A stretch of DNA of 64,000 nt from NCBI RefSeq assembly GCF_029626235.1, contig NZ_JARUBO010000005.1, positions 4,124,501 to 4,188,500 on the forward strand, written 5' to 3'. A program made the position numbers and the translations under genes. Under the pieces are notes generated by a model. The model saw nothing but the letters and a program-made list of their open reading frames with translations. It made no database searches and had not been told where the DNA came from. This stretch comes from Micromonospora sp. WMMD1120. Its GTDB lineage: Bacteria; Actinomycetota; Actinomycetes; Mycobacteriales; Micromonosporaceae. This document shows, one piece after another, positions 1 to 8,481 of the stretch (positions within the stretch are counted from its first letter, which is position 1; each line of letters begins with the position of its first letter).

Positions 1-355
1 GGTGCCCGGCGGAACGTGTGCCGACCTCGGGCGGCAGCGGGAGTTGGGTCGCCGCGTACTGCCCCGGGTGGGCGAGGGCGAACGCGCGCCAGGCGTCGGC
101 GAACGCGTCGAGCGCGTGGCGGCCCGCACGACCGGCCACGGCGATCGCGAGCCGGTCGGCGAACCCGGCCGCGGCCCGCACCGCGACCTGCTCGATCAAC
201 GCGTCACGACTGCGGACGTGCGCGTACAACGCGGCGTCGGACACCCCGAAGTGCCGAGCGACGGCCGCGACGGTCAGTCGTGCCAGGCCGACCGTGTCCG
301 CCAGGTCGACCGCGGCGGCGATGACGCGCTCGCTGGTGAGGCCCTGTCGCGGCAT
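1..355 (-). CDS. TetR-family transcriptional regulator (3' end cut by window edge)
   Basis: The minus strand reads MPRQGLTSERVIAAAVDLAD and continues through VARHFGVSDAALYAHVRSRD, the usual TetR helix-turn-helix with its DNA-contacting helix at about residues 28-50. The start is the ATG at 355. About 118 residues are present and the C-terminal ligand-binding part lies outside the window, so the ligand and target cannot be judged. A perfect palindrome lies 29 bp upstream at 384-398 and could be the site through which it represses itself or a neighbour. The family assignment is firm; the role is not. Confidence 0.85.
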   Translation of the reverse strand, partial: MPRQGLTSERVIAAAVDLADTVGLARLTVAAVARHFGVSDAALYAHVRSRDALIEQVAVRAAAGFADRLAIAVAGRAGRHALDAFADAWRAFALAHPGQYAATQLPLPPEVGTRSAGH

Positions 356-383
356 GGCAATCCTTTGGTAGGCTAGGAAACTA

Positions 384-398
384 CTTAGGTGCCCTAAG
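384..398. promoter_or_regulatory. Palindromic candidate operator upstream of the TetR gene
   Basis: CTTAGG-TGC-CCTAAG is a perfect inverted repeat with 6-bp arms, placed between the TetR start and the gene-free stretch. TetR proteins commonly bind such short palindromes in their own promoter. Binding is inferred from position only. Confidence 0.5.
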
Positions 399-1102
399 AT
401 AGCACGTGCCCTGATCCAGCCGGCCGGCCCGTGACATGAACGGGGCGCTGGGGGAAAGACCGGCCGTCGCCGATCAGGAGGGCCGGGACGAGAGTCGTCG
501 TCTCATCGCGGCACCCTGGCCGACGCACCGGAGTTGTACCGCCGCTTCGACCGCCGGGAGGACGGGGTCATCAAGGCGGTGCTGCGTCCGGGCTGCCGCA
601 CGGACGGCGGCCGGTGTCCGTCGAATCGGCCTTAAGGGGCGTTAGGTCACGATCCCTGCCCTGGTGGCGGGCGCGTCGAGGTGACAGTCGCCGATCCGGC
701 TCTTCGGGAGAGGTGAGGGTCACACCAGCCGCCGCTGGGTTCGCGTGGTGTGCCGGAGGCGCTGCCGACCTCGCGACCCGATCAAGGTCATTCGATGGTG
801 TCGAGCGCGCGGGCGCGTCCACCGTCGTCAGGTCACCGCGGATCATGCCTGGTCGCGGCGCGTGTCAGGGGGGCGCCGGGCCTGGTCGCCGCAGAGCTAT
901 CGTTTGACAACGTTGCCACCGGCGCGCGAAGGTGCCGGGAGGGGCTGCGGATGCGGCTGTGACGGGCGAATACTGCGCTACGTCTATATTGCCGGATTGT
1001 TACATTTTCAACAGGCCCTCGCCTTGCGGATGACCCTCCGGCCGCAATACGTTGCCGTCAACAACAAAACCAAGTGAAGGTTCAACCTTCCGGAGGCAAC
1101 CG
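399..1102. other. Gene-free stretch ahead of the sugar-transport operon
   Basis: About 700 bp with no convincing gene. Short open frames exist on both strands but none has a ribosome-binding site with a recognisable product. At 905-918 the sequence TGACAACGTTGCCA is a 12-of-14 palindrome around a central CG, the form of LacI/ROK-type operators, and overlaps a TTGACA. The stretch becomes AT-richer from about 965 to 1075 and includes TATATT at 985-990, a possible -10 for the transport operon. Confidence 0.5.
1076..1090. promoter_or_regulatory. Inverted repeat just upstream of the sugar ABC operon
   Basis: GAAGGTT-C-AACCTTC is a perfect palindrome with 7-bp arms. It ends one base before the GGAGG ribosome-binding site at 1092-1096. 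It could be a repressor operator, with the downstream ROK protein as candidate, or a hairpin in the mRNA leader. Confidence 0.45.
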
Positions 1103-1132
1103 ATGACGTTGGCGAGGTGGTACGAGCGATGA
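1103..1132 (+). CDS. Nine-codon upstream reading frame (MTLARWYER) coupled to the sugar ATPase gene
   Basis: The best ribosome-binding site of the region, GGAGG at 1092-1096, sits six bases before an ATG at 1103, not before the transporter gene. This ATG opens nine codons, MTLARWYER, and stops with TGA at 1130-1132. That TGA overlaps the ATG at 1129 of the ATPase gene as ATGA, the usual arrangement for translational coupling. It is too short to be a functional enzyme. A leader or coupling peptide is the likely reading. Translation is not proven. Confidence 0.45.
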   Translation: MTLARWYER

Positions 1133-2676
1133 GCGACGTGCCGACCCTCCTTGAGATGCGCTCCATCACCAAGGAGTTCCCCGGAGTCAAGGCCCTCTCC
1201 GACGTCAACCTGGTGGTTCGCGCCGGCGAGATCCATGCCATCTGCGGCGAGAACGGTGCGGGCAAGTCCACGCTGATGAAGGTGCTCAGCGGGGTCTACC
1301 CACACGGCAGCTACGACGGCCAGATCGTCTACCAGGGTGCGGAGGCGCGGTTCTCCGACATCCGGGCGAGCGAGAACGCCGGAATCGTGATCATCCACCA
1401 GGAGCTCGCGCTCATTCCCGGGATGTCGATCGCCGAGAACATCTTCCTCGGCAACGAACCGCGCAAGCGGGGCTCGATCGACTGGAAGGCCGCGAACCGG
1501 ATGGCACTGGACCTGATGGCCCGGGTCGGTCTGGAAGAGGACCCGGACACCCTGGTCAAGGACATCGGTGTCGGCAAGCAGCAGCTCGTGGAGATCGCCA
1601 AGGCGTTCGCCAAGGACGTGAAGCTGCTCATCCTGGACGAGCCCACGGCCGCGCTGAACGAGGCGGACTCCCAGCACCTGCTGGACCTGCTGCGCGGATT
1701 CCGCTCGCGGGGCATCACCTCGATCATGATCTCGCACAAGCTGAACGAGATCGAGGCGATCGCCGACCAGATCACCATCCTGCGCGACGGCCGGACCGTG
1801 GAGACCCTCGACGTCAAGGCCGACGGGGTCGACGAGGACCGGATCGTGCGGGGCATGGTCGGCCGCGAGCTGAGCAGCCGCTTCCCGGACCACACCCCGA
1901 AGATCGGGGAGGTCTTCTTCGAGGTGCGCAACTGGAACGTCCGGCACCCGATCTCCGCGGAGCGGCAGGTCTGCAAGAACGAGAGCTTCGTGGTGCGTCG
2001 CGGCGAGATCGTCGGCTTCGCCGGTCTCATGGGCGCGGGCCGCACCGAACTCGCGATGAGCGTCTTCGGCCGCTCCTACGGGGTGTACGAGTCGGGCACG
2101 ATCATCAAGGACGGCAAGGAGATCGTGCTGAAGTCGGTGGCGGACGCCATCGACAACGGGCTCGCGTACGTCAGCGAGGACCGCAAGGCGATCGGCCTCA
2201 ACCTGCTCGACGACATCAAGACGTCGACGGTGGCCGCCAAGCTGTCCAAGATCTCGCACCGCGGCGTGCTGAGCGAGGTCGAGGAGTACCAGGCGGCCGA
2301 GGCGTACCGCAAGGAGTTGCGGACCAAGGCCCCGACCGTGGACGAGGGCGTCTCCAAGCTCTCCGGCGGCAACCAGCAGAAGGTCGTCCTGGCCAAGTGG
2401 ATGTTCACCGACCCGGACCTGCTGATCCTCGACGAGCCGACCCGCGGTATCGACGTCGGCGCGAAGTACGAGATCTACGGCATCATCCAGCGGCTCGCCG
2501 ACCAGGGGAAGGGCGTCATCGTCATCTCCTCGGAGCTGCCTGAGCTGATCGGGCTCTGCGACCGCATCTACACCGTGTTCGAAGGCGCCATCACGGGCGA
2601 GATCGCTCGGGCGGACGCGGACCCGGAGACCCTCATGAAGCAGATGACCTCGACGAAGAAGTTGGCCACCCGATGA
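1129..2676 (+). CDS. gguA: Multiple-sugar ABC transporter, ATP-binding protein (GguA/MmsA type)
   Basis: A 515-residue double ATPase that energises monosaccharide uptake at the membrane. The N-terminal half has Walker [10 protein letters not shown] at residues 40-48, and DEPTAALNE follows as Walker B. The C-terminal half has the degenerate nucleotide loop GLMGAGRTE typical of RbsA/XylG/GguA, then the signature [14 protein letters not shown] and [13 protein letters not shown] chose ATG 1129 ([10 protein letters not shown]); a GTG at 1117 is in frame but lacks a better ribosome-binding site. It is coupled to the preceding nine-codon frame and overlaps the permease start as ATGA. With the next two genes it matches the GguA-GguB-ChvE trio, whose relatives import xylose, arabinose, glucose or galactose. 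The exact sugar is not visible here. Confidence 0.9.
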   Translation: MSDVPTLLEMRSITKEFPGVKALSDVNLVVRAGEIHAICGENGAGKSTLMKVLSGVYPHGSYDGQIVYQGAEARFSDIRASENAGIVIIHQELALIPGMSIAENIFLGNEPRKRGSIDWKAANRMALDLMARVGLEEDPDTLVKDIGVGKQQLVEIAKAFAKDVKLLILDEPTAALNEADSQHLLDLLRGFRSRGITSIMISHKLNEIEAIADQITILRDGRTVETLDVKADGVDEDRIVRGMVGRELSSRFPDHTPKIGEVFFEVRNWNVRHPISAERQVCKNESFVVRRGEIVGFAGLMGAGRTELAMSVFGRSYGVYESGTIIKDGKEIVLKSVADAIDNGLAYVSEDRKAIGLNLLDDIKTSTVAAKLSKISHRGVLSEVEEYQAAEAYRKELRTKAPTVDEGVSKLSGGNQQKVVLAKWMFTDPDLLILDEPTRGIDVGAKYEIYGIIQRLADQGKGVIVISSELPELIGLCDRIYTVFEGAITGEIARADADPETLMKQMTSTKKLATR

Positions 2677-3974
2677 GCAGCCGTTTGAAGGACCTTCAGA
2701 AGAACCTGTTCGGAGGCACGACCTCCAACGCCCGTCAGTTCGGGATGATCTTCACCCTGGTGGCGATCGTCGTCCTGTTCCAGATCCTGACCGACGGCCT
2801 CACCCTGCGCTCGGACAACCTGATCGCGTTGTTCCAGCAGAACTCGTACATTCTGATCCTGGCCATCGGCATGCTGATGGTGATCGTCGCCGGGCACATC
2901 GACCTGTCGGTCGGCTCGGTCGCCGCGTTCGCCGGCATCCTGGTCGCCAAGTCGATGACCGAGTGGAACCTGCCCTGGCCCGCCGCCATCCTGTTCGGCC
3001 TCGCCATCGGCGCGGTCATCGGCGCCTGGCAGGGCTTCTGGGTGGCGTACATCGGGGTGCCGGCGTTCATCGTCACCCTGGCCGGCATGCTGCTGTTCCG
3101 CGGCGGCAACCAGTACATCGGTAACGCCAACACCATTCCGGTGCCGGAGGGCTTCCGGGAGATCGGTGCCGGCTTCCTGCCCGAGTTCGGGCCGAACACC
3201 GGCTACAACAACGCGACGTTGCTGCTCGGCCTGGCCGCCGCGGTGGCGGTGGTGTGGCGCGAGCTGCAGGCACGCAAGACCCGCAAGGCCATGGACGCCG
3301 ACCCGGCCCCCATGTGGATCTCGATCCTGCGGATGGCCGTCATGGTCGGGGTGATCGCCTTCGCCTCGCTGCGCTTCGCCAGCGGTCGCGTCGGCACCAG
3401 CTTCCCGATCTCCGGCATCATCCTGGTGGCGCTGGTCATCGCGTACTCCTTCTACACCCGCAACACGGCCGGCGGCCGGCACATCTACGCGGTGGGCGGC
3501 AACTCCCGGGCGGCCGAGCTGTCCGGCGTGAAGCTCAAGCGGGTCAACTTCTTCGTCATGATGAACATGTCCGTCCTGGCCGCGCTGGCCGGCATGATCT
3601 TCGTGGCCCGTTCGGCGGCCTCCGGCCCGCAGGACGGCAACGGCTGGGAGCTGGACGCCATCGCCGCGGTCTTCATCGGTGGCGCGGCCGTCTCCGGCGG
3701 CATCGGCACCATCAGCGGTTCGATCGTCGGTGGTCTCGTCATGGCCGTGCTCAACAACGGCCTGCAACTGATGGGCGTCGGCACCGACCGGGTCCAGATC
3801 ATCAAGGGCCTGGTCCTGCTGCTGGCCGTCGCGATCGACGTCTACAACAAGAGCCAGGGGCGCTTCTCCATCATCGGGAGCCTGATGCGGCCGTTCCGCC
3901 GCGAGGACTCCGCCCCACCCGCCTCACCGCCGGACGCGGAGCGCGAGCCCGCCAAGGCAGCGGTGTCCGGCTGA
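2673..3974 (+). CDS. gguB: Multiple-sugar ABC transporter, permease (GguB/MmsB type)
   Basis: A 433-residue polytopic membrane protein of the RbsC/XylH/GguB family. The hydrophobic segment at about 28-45 is followed by [20 protein letters not shown], a conserved early motif of this family, and by [20 protein letters not shown], the cytoplasmic ATPase-contact loop. A charged insert, [19 protein letters not shown], separates two membrane blocks, as in XylH/GguB-type permeases. The tail, from about residue 405, is hydrophilic. The start overlaps the ATPase stop (ATGA), so the two are co-translated. It probably works as a homodimer with the ATPase and the ChvE-like lipoprotein. Confidence 0.9.
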   Translation: MSSRLKDLQKNLFGGTTSNARQFGMIFTLVAIVVLFQILTDGLTLRSDNLIALFQQNSYILILAIGMLMVIVAGHIDLSVGSVAAFAGILVAKSMTEWNLPWPAAILFGLAIGAVIGAWQGFWVAYIGVPAFIVTLAGMLLFRGGNQYIGNANTIPVPEGFREIGAGFLPEFGPNTGYNNATLLLGLAAAVAVVWRELQARKTRKAMDADPAPMWISILRMAVMVGVIAFASLRFASGRVGTSFPISGIILVALVIAYSFYTRNTAGGRHIYAVGGNSRAAELSGVKLKRVNFFVMMNMSVLAALAGMIFVARSAASGPQDGNGWELDAIAAVFIGGAAVSGGIGTISGSIVGGLVMAVLNNGLQLMGVGTDRVQIIKGLVLLLAVAIDVYNKSQGRFSIIGSLMRPFRREDSAPPASPPDAEREPAKAAVSG

Positions 3975-4025
3975 CGGCCACCGACCTCTCCACCCGTCTC
4001 ACATCCAGAAAGGCAAGTCCTCACC

Positions 4026-5132
4026 ATGCGTAAATTCTTCGGCACGTCGGTGGTCGCCGTGAGCGCCGCCGCGATGCTGGCCCTCGCGGGCTGCGGCTCC
4101 GGCCGTGACGGCGACTCCGGCAGCTCCGGTGGCGGCGACGCCAAGGGCTTCGCGGCGAACTCGCTGATCGGCGTGGCCCTCCCGGCCAAGACCTCCGAGA
4201 ACTGGGTCCTCGCCGGTGACCTGTTCACCAACGGGCTCAAGGAGGCCGGTTTCCAGGCTGACGTGCAGTACGCCGGCGCGTCGACCACTGTCGCCGACCA
4301 GCAGGCCCAGATCACCGCCATGACCACCAAGGGCGCCAAGGTCATCGTCATCGGCGCGACCGACGCCGCGCAGCTGTCGACCCAGGTCGCCGCGGCGCAC
4401 GCCGCCGGCGCCAAGGTGATCGCGTACGACCGCCTCATCACCAACACGCCGGACCTCGACTACTACGTCGCGTTCGACAACTTCAAGGTCGGCCAGCTCC
4501 AGGGCCAGGCCCTGCTGGACGGCATGAAGGCCAAGAAGCCGAACGGCCCGTACAACATCGAGCTGTTCTCCGGCTCGCCGGACGACAACAACGCCGGTGT
4601 CTTCTTCAACGGCGCGATGGACGTGCTCAAGCCGGAGATCGACAAGGGCAACGTCGTCGTCGCCTCGGGCCAGAAGGACGTCAAGCAGACCGCCATCCAG
4701 GGCTGGAAGGCCGAGGGTGCGCAGGCCCGCATGGACCAGCTGCTCACCTCGACCTACGGCAACAAGGAGCTGGACGGCGTCCTCTCCCCGAACGACACCC
4801 TGGCCCGCGCGATCCTGACCTCGGTCAAGGGCGCCGGCAAGCCGATCCCGGTGGTCACCGGTCAGGACTCCGAGGTGGAGTCGGTCAAGTCGATCGTCAA
4901 GGGCGAGCAGTACATGACGATCAACAAGGACACCCGCAACCTGGTGAAGGAGACCATCAACATGGTCAAGGCTCTCCAGGCCGGTAACACCCCGCAGGTG
5001 AACGACACCAAGTCCTACAACAACGGCAGCAAGGTCGTCGACACGTTCCTGCTCCCGCCGGTGGCCGTCACCAAGGCCAACGTGGTCGAGGCGTACGCCA
5101 ACGACCCGAAGCTCGCGCCGCTCACCAAGTAA
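4026..5132 (+). CDS. chvE: Multiple-sugar-binding lipoprotein (ChvE type)
   Basis: A 368-residue solute-binding protein delivering sugar to the GguA/GguB transporter. It begins MRKFFGTSVVAVSAAAMLAL and has a lipobox LAGC with the lipidated Cys at residue 23, so it is anchored on the outer face of the membrane. After a Gly/Ser linker the mature part starts SLIGVALPAKTSENWVLAGD, followed by a repeated alpha/beta pattern and DDNNAGVFFNGAMDVL, as in ChvE-like periplasmic-binding type I proteins. The start has an AAAGG element 12 bases upstream. It is the last gene of the operon and a perfect hairpin terminator follows 24 bp after the stop. Confidence 0.9.
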   Translation: MRKFFGTSVVAVSAAAMLALAGCGSGRDGDSGSSGGGDAKGFAANSLIGVALPAKTSENWVLAGDLFTNGLKEAGFQADVQYAGASTTVADQQAQITAMTTKGAKVIVIGATDAAQLSTQVAAAHAAGAKVIAYDRLITNTPDLDYYVAFDNFKVGQLQGQALLDGMKAKKPNGPYNIELFSGSPDDNNAGVFFNGAMDVLKPEIDKGNVVVASGQKDVKQTAIQGWKAEGAQARMDQLLTSTYGNKELDGVLSPNDTLARAILTSVKGAGKPIPVVTGQDSEVESVKSIVKGEQYMTINKDTRNLVKETINMVKALQAGNTPQVNDTKSYNNGSKVVDTFLLPPVAVTKANVVEAYANDPKLAPLTK

Positions 5133-5155
5133 TCACCGCACGGTAGGTAGCACCA

Positions 5156-5193
5156 ACGATGGGTCCCGGGTCTCCTCTTCCGGGACCCATCGT
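5156..5193 (+). terminator. Hairpin terminator after the sugar operon
   Basis: A perfect 14-bp stem, ACGATGGGTCCCGG paired with CCGGGACCCATCGT, around a ten-base loop (5170-5179). It ends the gguA-gguB-chvE transcript and separates it from the ROK gene 52 bp downstream. There is no long T-run, as is common in actinobacteria. Confidence 0.8.
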
Positions 5194-5244
5194 CGTCTCC
5201 GCACCCCCGCGCCAACCGGCATCGACCCGGAAGGAGGTCTGACC

Positions 5245-6492
5245 GTGGCGACACCCGTCCGGTCCAGGCCAGCCGGCGTCGGCCGTGCCACCGAAGCCCC
5301 ACTGCCGTCGCTGCCCGGCGCGAGCCAGGAGGAGATCCGACGGCAGAACCTCGGCGCCGTGCTGCGCTACGCGCACCTGCACGGGCCGACGTCCCGGGCC
5401 GAGCTGACCAGCCGCCTCGGTCTCAACCGGAGCACCATCGGCGCCCTCGCCGCCGACCTGGTCGCCAGCGGCCTGGTCACCGAGGAGACGCCGACCACCG
5501 CCCGCCGCGCCGGCAGACCGTCGCTGGTGGTCAGCCCCCGCTCCGACCGGGTGTACGCGCACGCGCTGAGCATCGACGCGGACCGGCTGCGAGCCGCCCG
5601 GGTCGGCCTCGGCGGGCAGATCCTGGATCGGCGGGAGATCCCGCGTCCCAGTGGCATGTCCGCCATCGACGCCGTCGGGCCCCTCGCCGGCCTGGTCCGG
5701 GACATGGAGCGCTTCGTCGCCAGCGACGCGCTGCTGGTCGGCGGGGCCGCCGCTGTCACCGACACCACCCGTGACCCGGACGGGCGGATCCGGATCGCCA
5801 GCCTCGACGAGGCGCTCGGCCCCGCGCTGGAGGCGGAGTTCAGCGCCGGCCCCGGCTTCGTGGTCGGTGACCTGGCCGACATCGCCGGTCTCGCCGAGCA
5901 TGTCCGCGGCGTGGCGGTGGGCGTCGACGACGCCATCTACCTGCACGGCGACCTGGGTATCAGCGCCGGCATCATCGTCGGCGGCCGACTGATGGTCGGT
6001 CACCGCGGACACAGCGGCAAGGTCGGCCACATGGTGGTCAAGCCGAACGGCCTGCCCTGCGGCTGCGGTTCGCGGGGCTGCTGGGAGACCGAGATATCCG
6101 AGGCGGCGCTGCTGCGGCACGCGGGTCGGGACCCGAGCGACCGTGCGGCGGTGGCCGAGGTGCTGCGTGCGGCGGCCGACGGCGACCGGACCGCCCGGGA
6201 GGCAGTCGAACAGGTCGCCGACTGGCTCGGCTTCGGCGTGGCGAACCTGGTCAACGTGGTCAACCCGGATGCCGTGGTCTTCGGTGGCTCACTGCGGGAC
6301 ATCTTCACCGCCGGGGCGGACACCGTCCGCCGCCGGCTGGACTCCATGCCGCTGCCGGGCTCCCGGGAGCACCTGCGGTTGCGCGCCGCCGCGCTCGGCC
6401 GCGACGCCGTCCTGATCGGCGCCGCCGAGCTGGCCTTCGACAAGCTGCTGGCCGACCCGCTCAACGTCGGCGTCGCCGGTCCGGCCGACTGA
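5245..6492 (+). CDS. ROK-family transcriptional regulator, probable controller of the sugar operon
   Basis: A 415-residue protein of the NagC/XylR type. The N-terminal winged helix-turn-helix (about 30-90) contains HGPTSRAELTSRLGLNRSTI. The sugar-kinase-like ROK domain follows, with the zinc motif CGCGSRGCWE at about residue 272 and glycine-rich DLGISAGIIVGG. The GTG start at 5245 has a strong GGAAGGAGG site. It lies directly after the sugar ABC operon behind a terminator, so it can be transcribed separately. ROK regulators usually respond to the sugar imported by a neighbouring transporter. Candidate operators are the palindromes at 905-918 and 1076-1090. Confidence 0.88.
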   Translation: MATPVRSRPAGVGRATEAPLPSLPGASQEEIRRQNLGAVLRYAHLHGPTSRAELTSRLGLNRSTIGALAADLVASGLVTEETPTTARRAGRPSLVVSPRSDRVYAHALSIDADRLRAARVGLGGQILDRREIPRPSGMSAIDAVGPLAGLVRDMERFVASDALLVGGAAAVTDTTRDPDGRIRIASLDEALGPALEAEFSAGPGFVVGDLADIAGLAEHVRGVAVGVDDAIYLHGDLGISAGIIVGGRLMVGHRGHSGKVGHMVVKPNGLPCGCGSRGCWETEISEAALLRHAGRDPSDRAAVAEVLRAAADGDRTAREAVEQVADWLGFGVANLVNVVNPDAVVFGGSLRDIFTAGADTVRRRLDSMPLPGSREHLRLRAAALGRDAVLIGAAELAFDKLLADPLNVGVAGPAD

Positions 6493-6557
6493 CAGGCGTG
6501 TGTCGGCCTGCGATGCGCCGACCGGGCGTCACCTCCGCAGCGGCGGATGCGGTAGCA

Positions 6558-6603
6558 GGCGGTATACCTCACAGGCATGTTTATGACTCACAGGTATACC
6601 GCC
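6558..6603. repeat. 12-bp inverted repeat built on two GGTATACC palindromes
   Basis: GGCGGTATACCT at 6558-6569 is mirrored by AGGTATACCGCC at 6592-6603, with a 22-bp AT-richer middle. Each arm contains the self-complementary octamer GGTATACC, and CTCACAGG occurs twice inside (6568-6575 and 6587-6594). It lies between two convergent genes. It may be a bidirectional terminator, paired operator sites or a small repeat element; the sequence does not decide. Confidence 0.6.
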
Positions 6604-6676
6604 TCTCGGCGTCCCATCCCGCGGGCGAGTGCCCGGTCGGGCCCCCGGTGGCGCGGGCCACCGGGGGCGGGCCACG

Positions 6677-8287
6677 TCAGCCGGCCGGTCGGAGCACCCG
6701 GCCCGGTCCGGCGGCGTTGTCGGCGGCGGCCTGGCTGCGCTGGGTTCCGGTGACGCAGACGTCGTCACCGATGAACGCCTCGCGCCAGACGTAGCCGGAG
6801 ACGCAGGTGTGCGGGCCGTACGGGCCGCTGACCCAGCGGCTCGCGGCGACGGCGTTGTCCGCCAGCACCTGGGAGCGCGTCGTGCCGGTGACGCAGACGT
6901 AGTCTGACTGGTCGGCGTCGCGCCAGACGTACCCGCTGACGCAGGTGTTGGGGCCGGACACCAGTCGGGCCGGGTTGCGCCGGGACGCGGCGGCGGCGTT
7001 GTCGGCGGCGGCCTGGGTGCGCTGCGCCCCGGTGACGCAGACGTCGTCACCGGCGTACGCCTCGCGCCAGACGTAGCCGGACACGCAGGTGTGCGGGCCG
7101 TACGCGCCGTTCACCCAGCGGCTCGGCGCGGCGGCGTTGTCCGCCCACACCTGGCTGCGGGTGGCGCCGGTGACACAGACCAGGTCGCCGGCGCGGGCCT
7201 CCCGCCAGACGTACCCCTGAAGGCAGCGGGTGACCACGTCGGTGGTCACCGTGACCGAGGCGTTGTTGCCGGAGATCCAGTTGACGCTGATCTGCACGCC
7301 GTTGGCGTTCAACGACTGCGCCGGACCGCCGCCGGGGCCGGTTCGCAGCAGGGTCGGAGTGCCGTTGCGGACCTCGTGCAGCAGCACCGTGTCGGCGGGG
7401 ATGCCGGCGCTCCAGCCGGTCTTGCGACGGAATTCGACAGTGTAGTAGTGGAACAGGTCGGCCGGGTCGAACGGGATCCGGACCAGTTGCGGGCCGCTCG
7501 CTGCGGGGACCTCCAGCGGGGCCAGCGTAAGGCTGCGCGAGCCGACCCCGTCGGCGGCCATGGTGAACACGCGGTTCTTCGGCAGCCAACCCAACTCGTC
7601 GCGGTGCGGCCCGTTCAGCCCGACGGCGCTGGTGCCGTAGTTGGCGGTGCCGAAGGCGTAGATGTGCATGGCGCTCATCTCGTCCCACGGGTCGTCGTAC
7701 TCGCCGGGCTGCGACCACGGTGCGTTCTGGTAGGTGGTGTCGTTGGAGAACGAGTGGCCCAGGTTGTAGCCGTGCAGCATCTCGTGGGCGGCGAAGCCGA
7801 CGTTCCAGGCGCCCGGGTCGAGCAGCACCCGACCGCCTGCGGCGCCGCTGTCCACCCAGTCGTTGAGCATGACCGCGATCCGGTTGCCGGCGGGCACCGA
7901 GTAGCCGGCGGCCGACGCGGTGTCCACGCAGCGCTGGATGCGGGCCCACCTGTCGATCGTCTGGAACTGCGCGAGGGTGTACGACATCGTGTACCAGCCC
8001 CGCACCACCGAGCCGGCCAACGACACCCGCCCACCGGACTGGTCGGCGAGGTAGTCCGCCACCCCGCCGGTGCCGACCCCGGCCGAGGTGAGGAAGTTGG
8101 CGAAGTGCGACGGCGGCTGCGGCTCCGCCGGCTTGTCGCTGAACTTGCACAGCAGCACCGACCAGGGGGTCGCGTTGCGGATCGGGCTGGCCGCCGCCGG
8201 GGCGGCCGGCAACGCCACAGCGCCCGCCACGGCGCAGGCCAGGGCCACCGCCGACGCGGTGACCCGATGGAGAATTCTCGACTTCAC
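6677..8287 (-). CDS. Secreted zinc metalloprotease with four C-terminal cysteine repeats
   Basis: A 536-residue exported protein. The GTG start at 8287 follows GGGAG by seven bases. The signal peptide VKSRILHRVTASAVALACAV ends near AAPAAASPIRN. The zinc site HEMLHGYNLGH fits HExxHxxxxxH, as in M6/gametolysin-like metzincins, but with Asn where Gly is usual. A second half of beta-rich sequence leads to four units of about 38 residues, each CVSGYVWREA..GD.VCVTG..RSQ..ADNA, which may bind the cell wall, host surface or polysaccharide. Such units recur at the end of actinobacterial secreted proteins; their ligand is not known to me. It appears monocistronic. Substrate is unknown. Confidence 0.8.
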   Translation of the reverse strand: MKSRILHRVTASAVALACAVAGAVALPAAPAAASPIRNATPWSVLLCKFSDKPAEPQPPSHFANFLTSAGVGTGGVADYLADQSGGRVSLAGSVVRGWYTMSYTLAQFQTIDRWARIQRCVDTASAAGYSVPAGNRIAVMLNDWVDSGAAGGRVLLDPGAWNVGFAAHEMLHGYNLGHSFSNDTTYQNAPWSQPGEYDDPWDEMSAMHIYAFGTANYGTSAVGLNGPHRDELGWLPKNRVFTMAADGVGSRSLTLAPLEVPAASGPQLVRIPFDPADLFHYYTVEFRRKTGWSAGIPADTVLLHEVRNGTPTLLRTGPGGGPAQSLNANGVQISVNWISGNNASVTVTTDVVTRCLQGYVWREARAGDLVCVTGATRSQVWADNAAAPSRWVNGAYGPHTCVSGYVWREAYAGDDVCVTGAQRTQAAADNAAAASRRNPARLVSGPNTCVSGYVWRDADQSDYVCVTGTTRSQVLADNAVAASRWVSGPYGPHTCVSGYVWREAFIGDDVCVTGTQRSQAAADNAAGPGRVLRPAG

Positions 8288-8481
8288 GCGTGCGCTCCCA
8301 TCCCGCGGCCCGTCGGACGCGGGCCCCGCGGTCCACATCGGAGCACCCCGGGTGACCGGGTGGTCGCTTGCAGTCGTGTTGACGACGGGCTGGAATCCGA
8401 CTGCGCCGGTGGACGGGTGATCGCCGAGGCCCCCGCGCCCCGACGAGCACCCGCCCCCGTGAACGGGATTCGCGCTGCTGG

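Noticed and set aside
436-645. Short plus-strand open frames in the 5' gap, including one reading PELYRRFDRREDGVIKAVL
   Set aside because: No ribosome-binding site, no recognised product and no upstream start in a consistent frame. At most a gene remnant.
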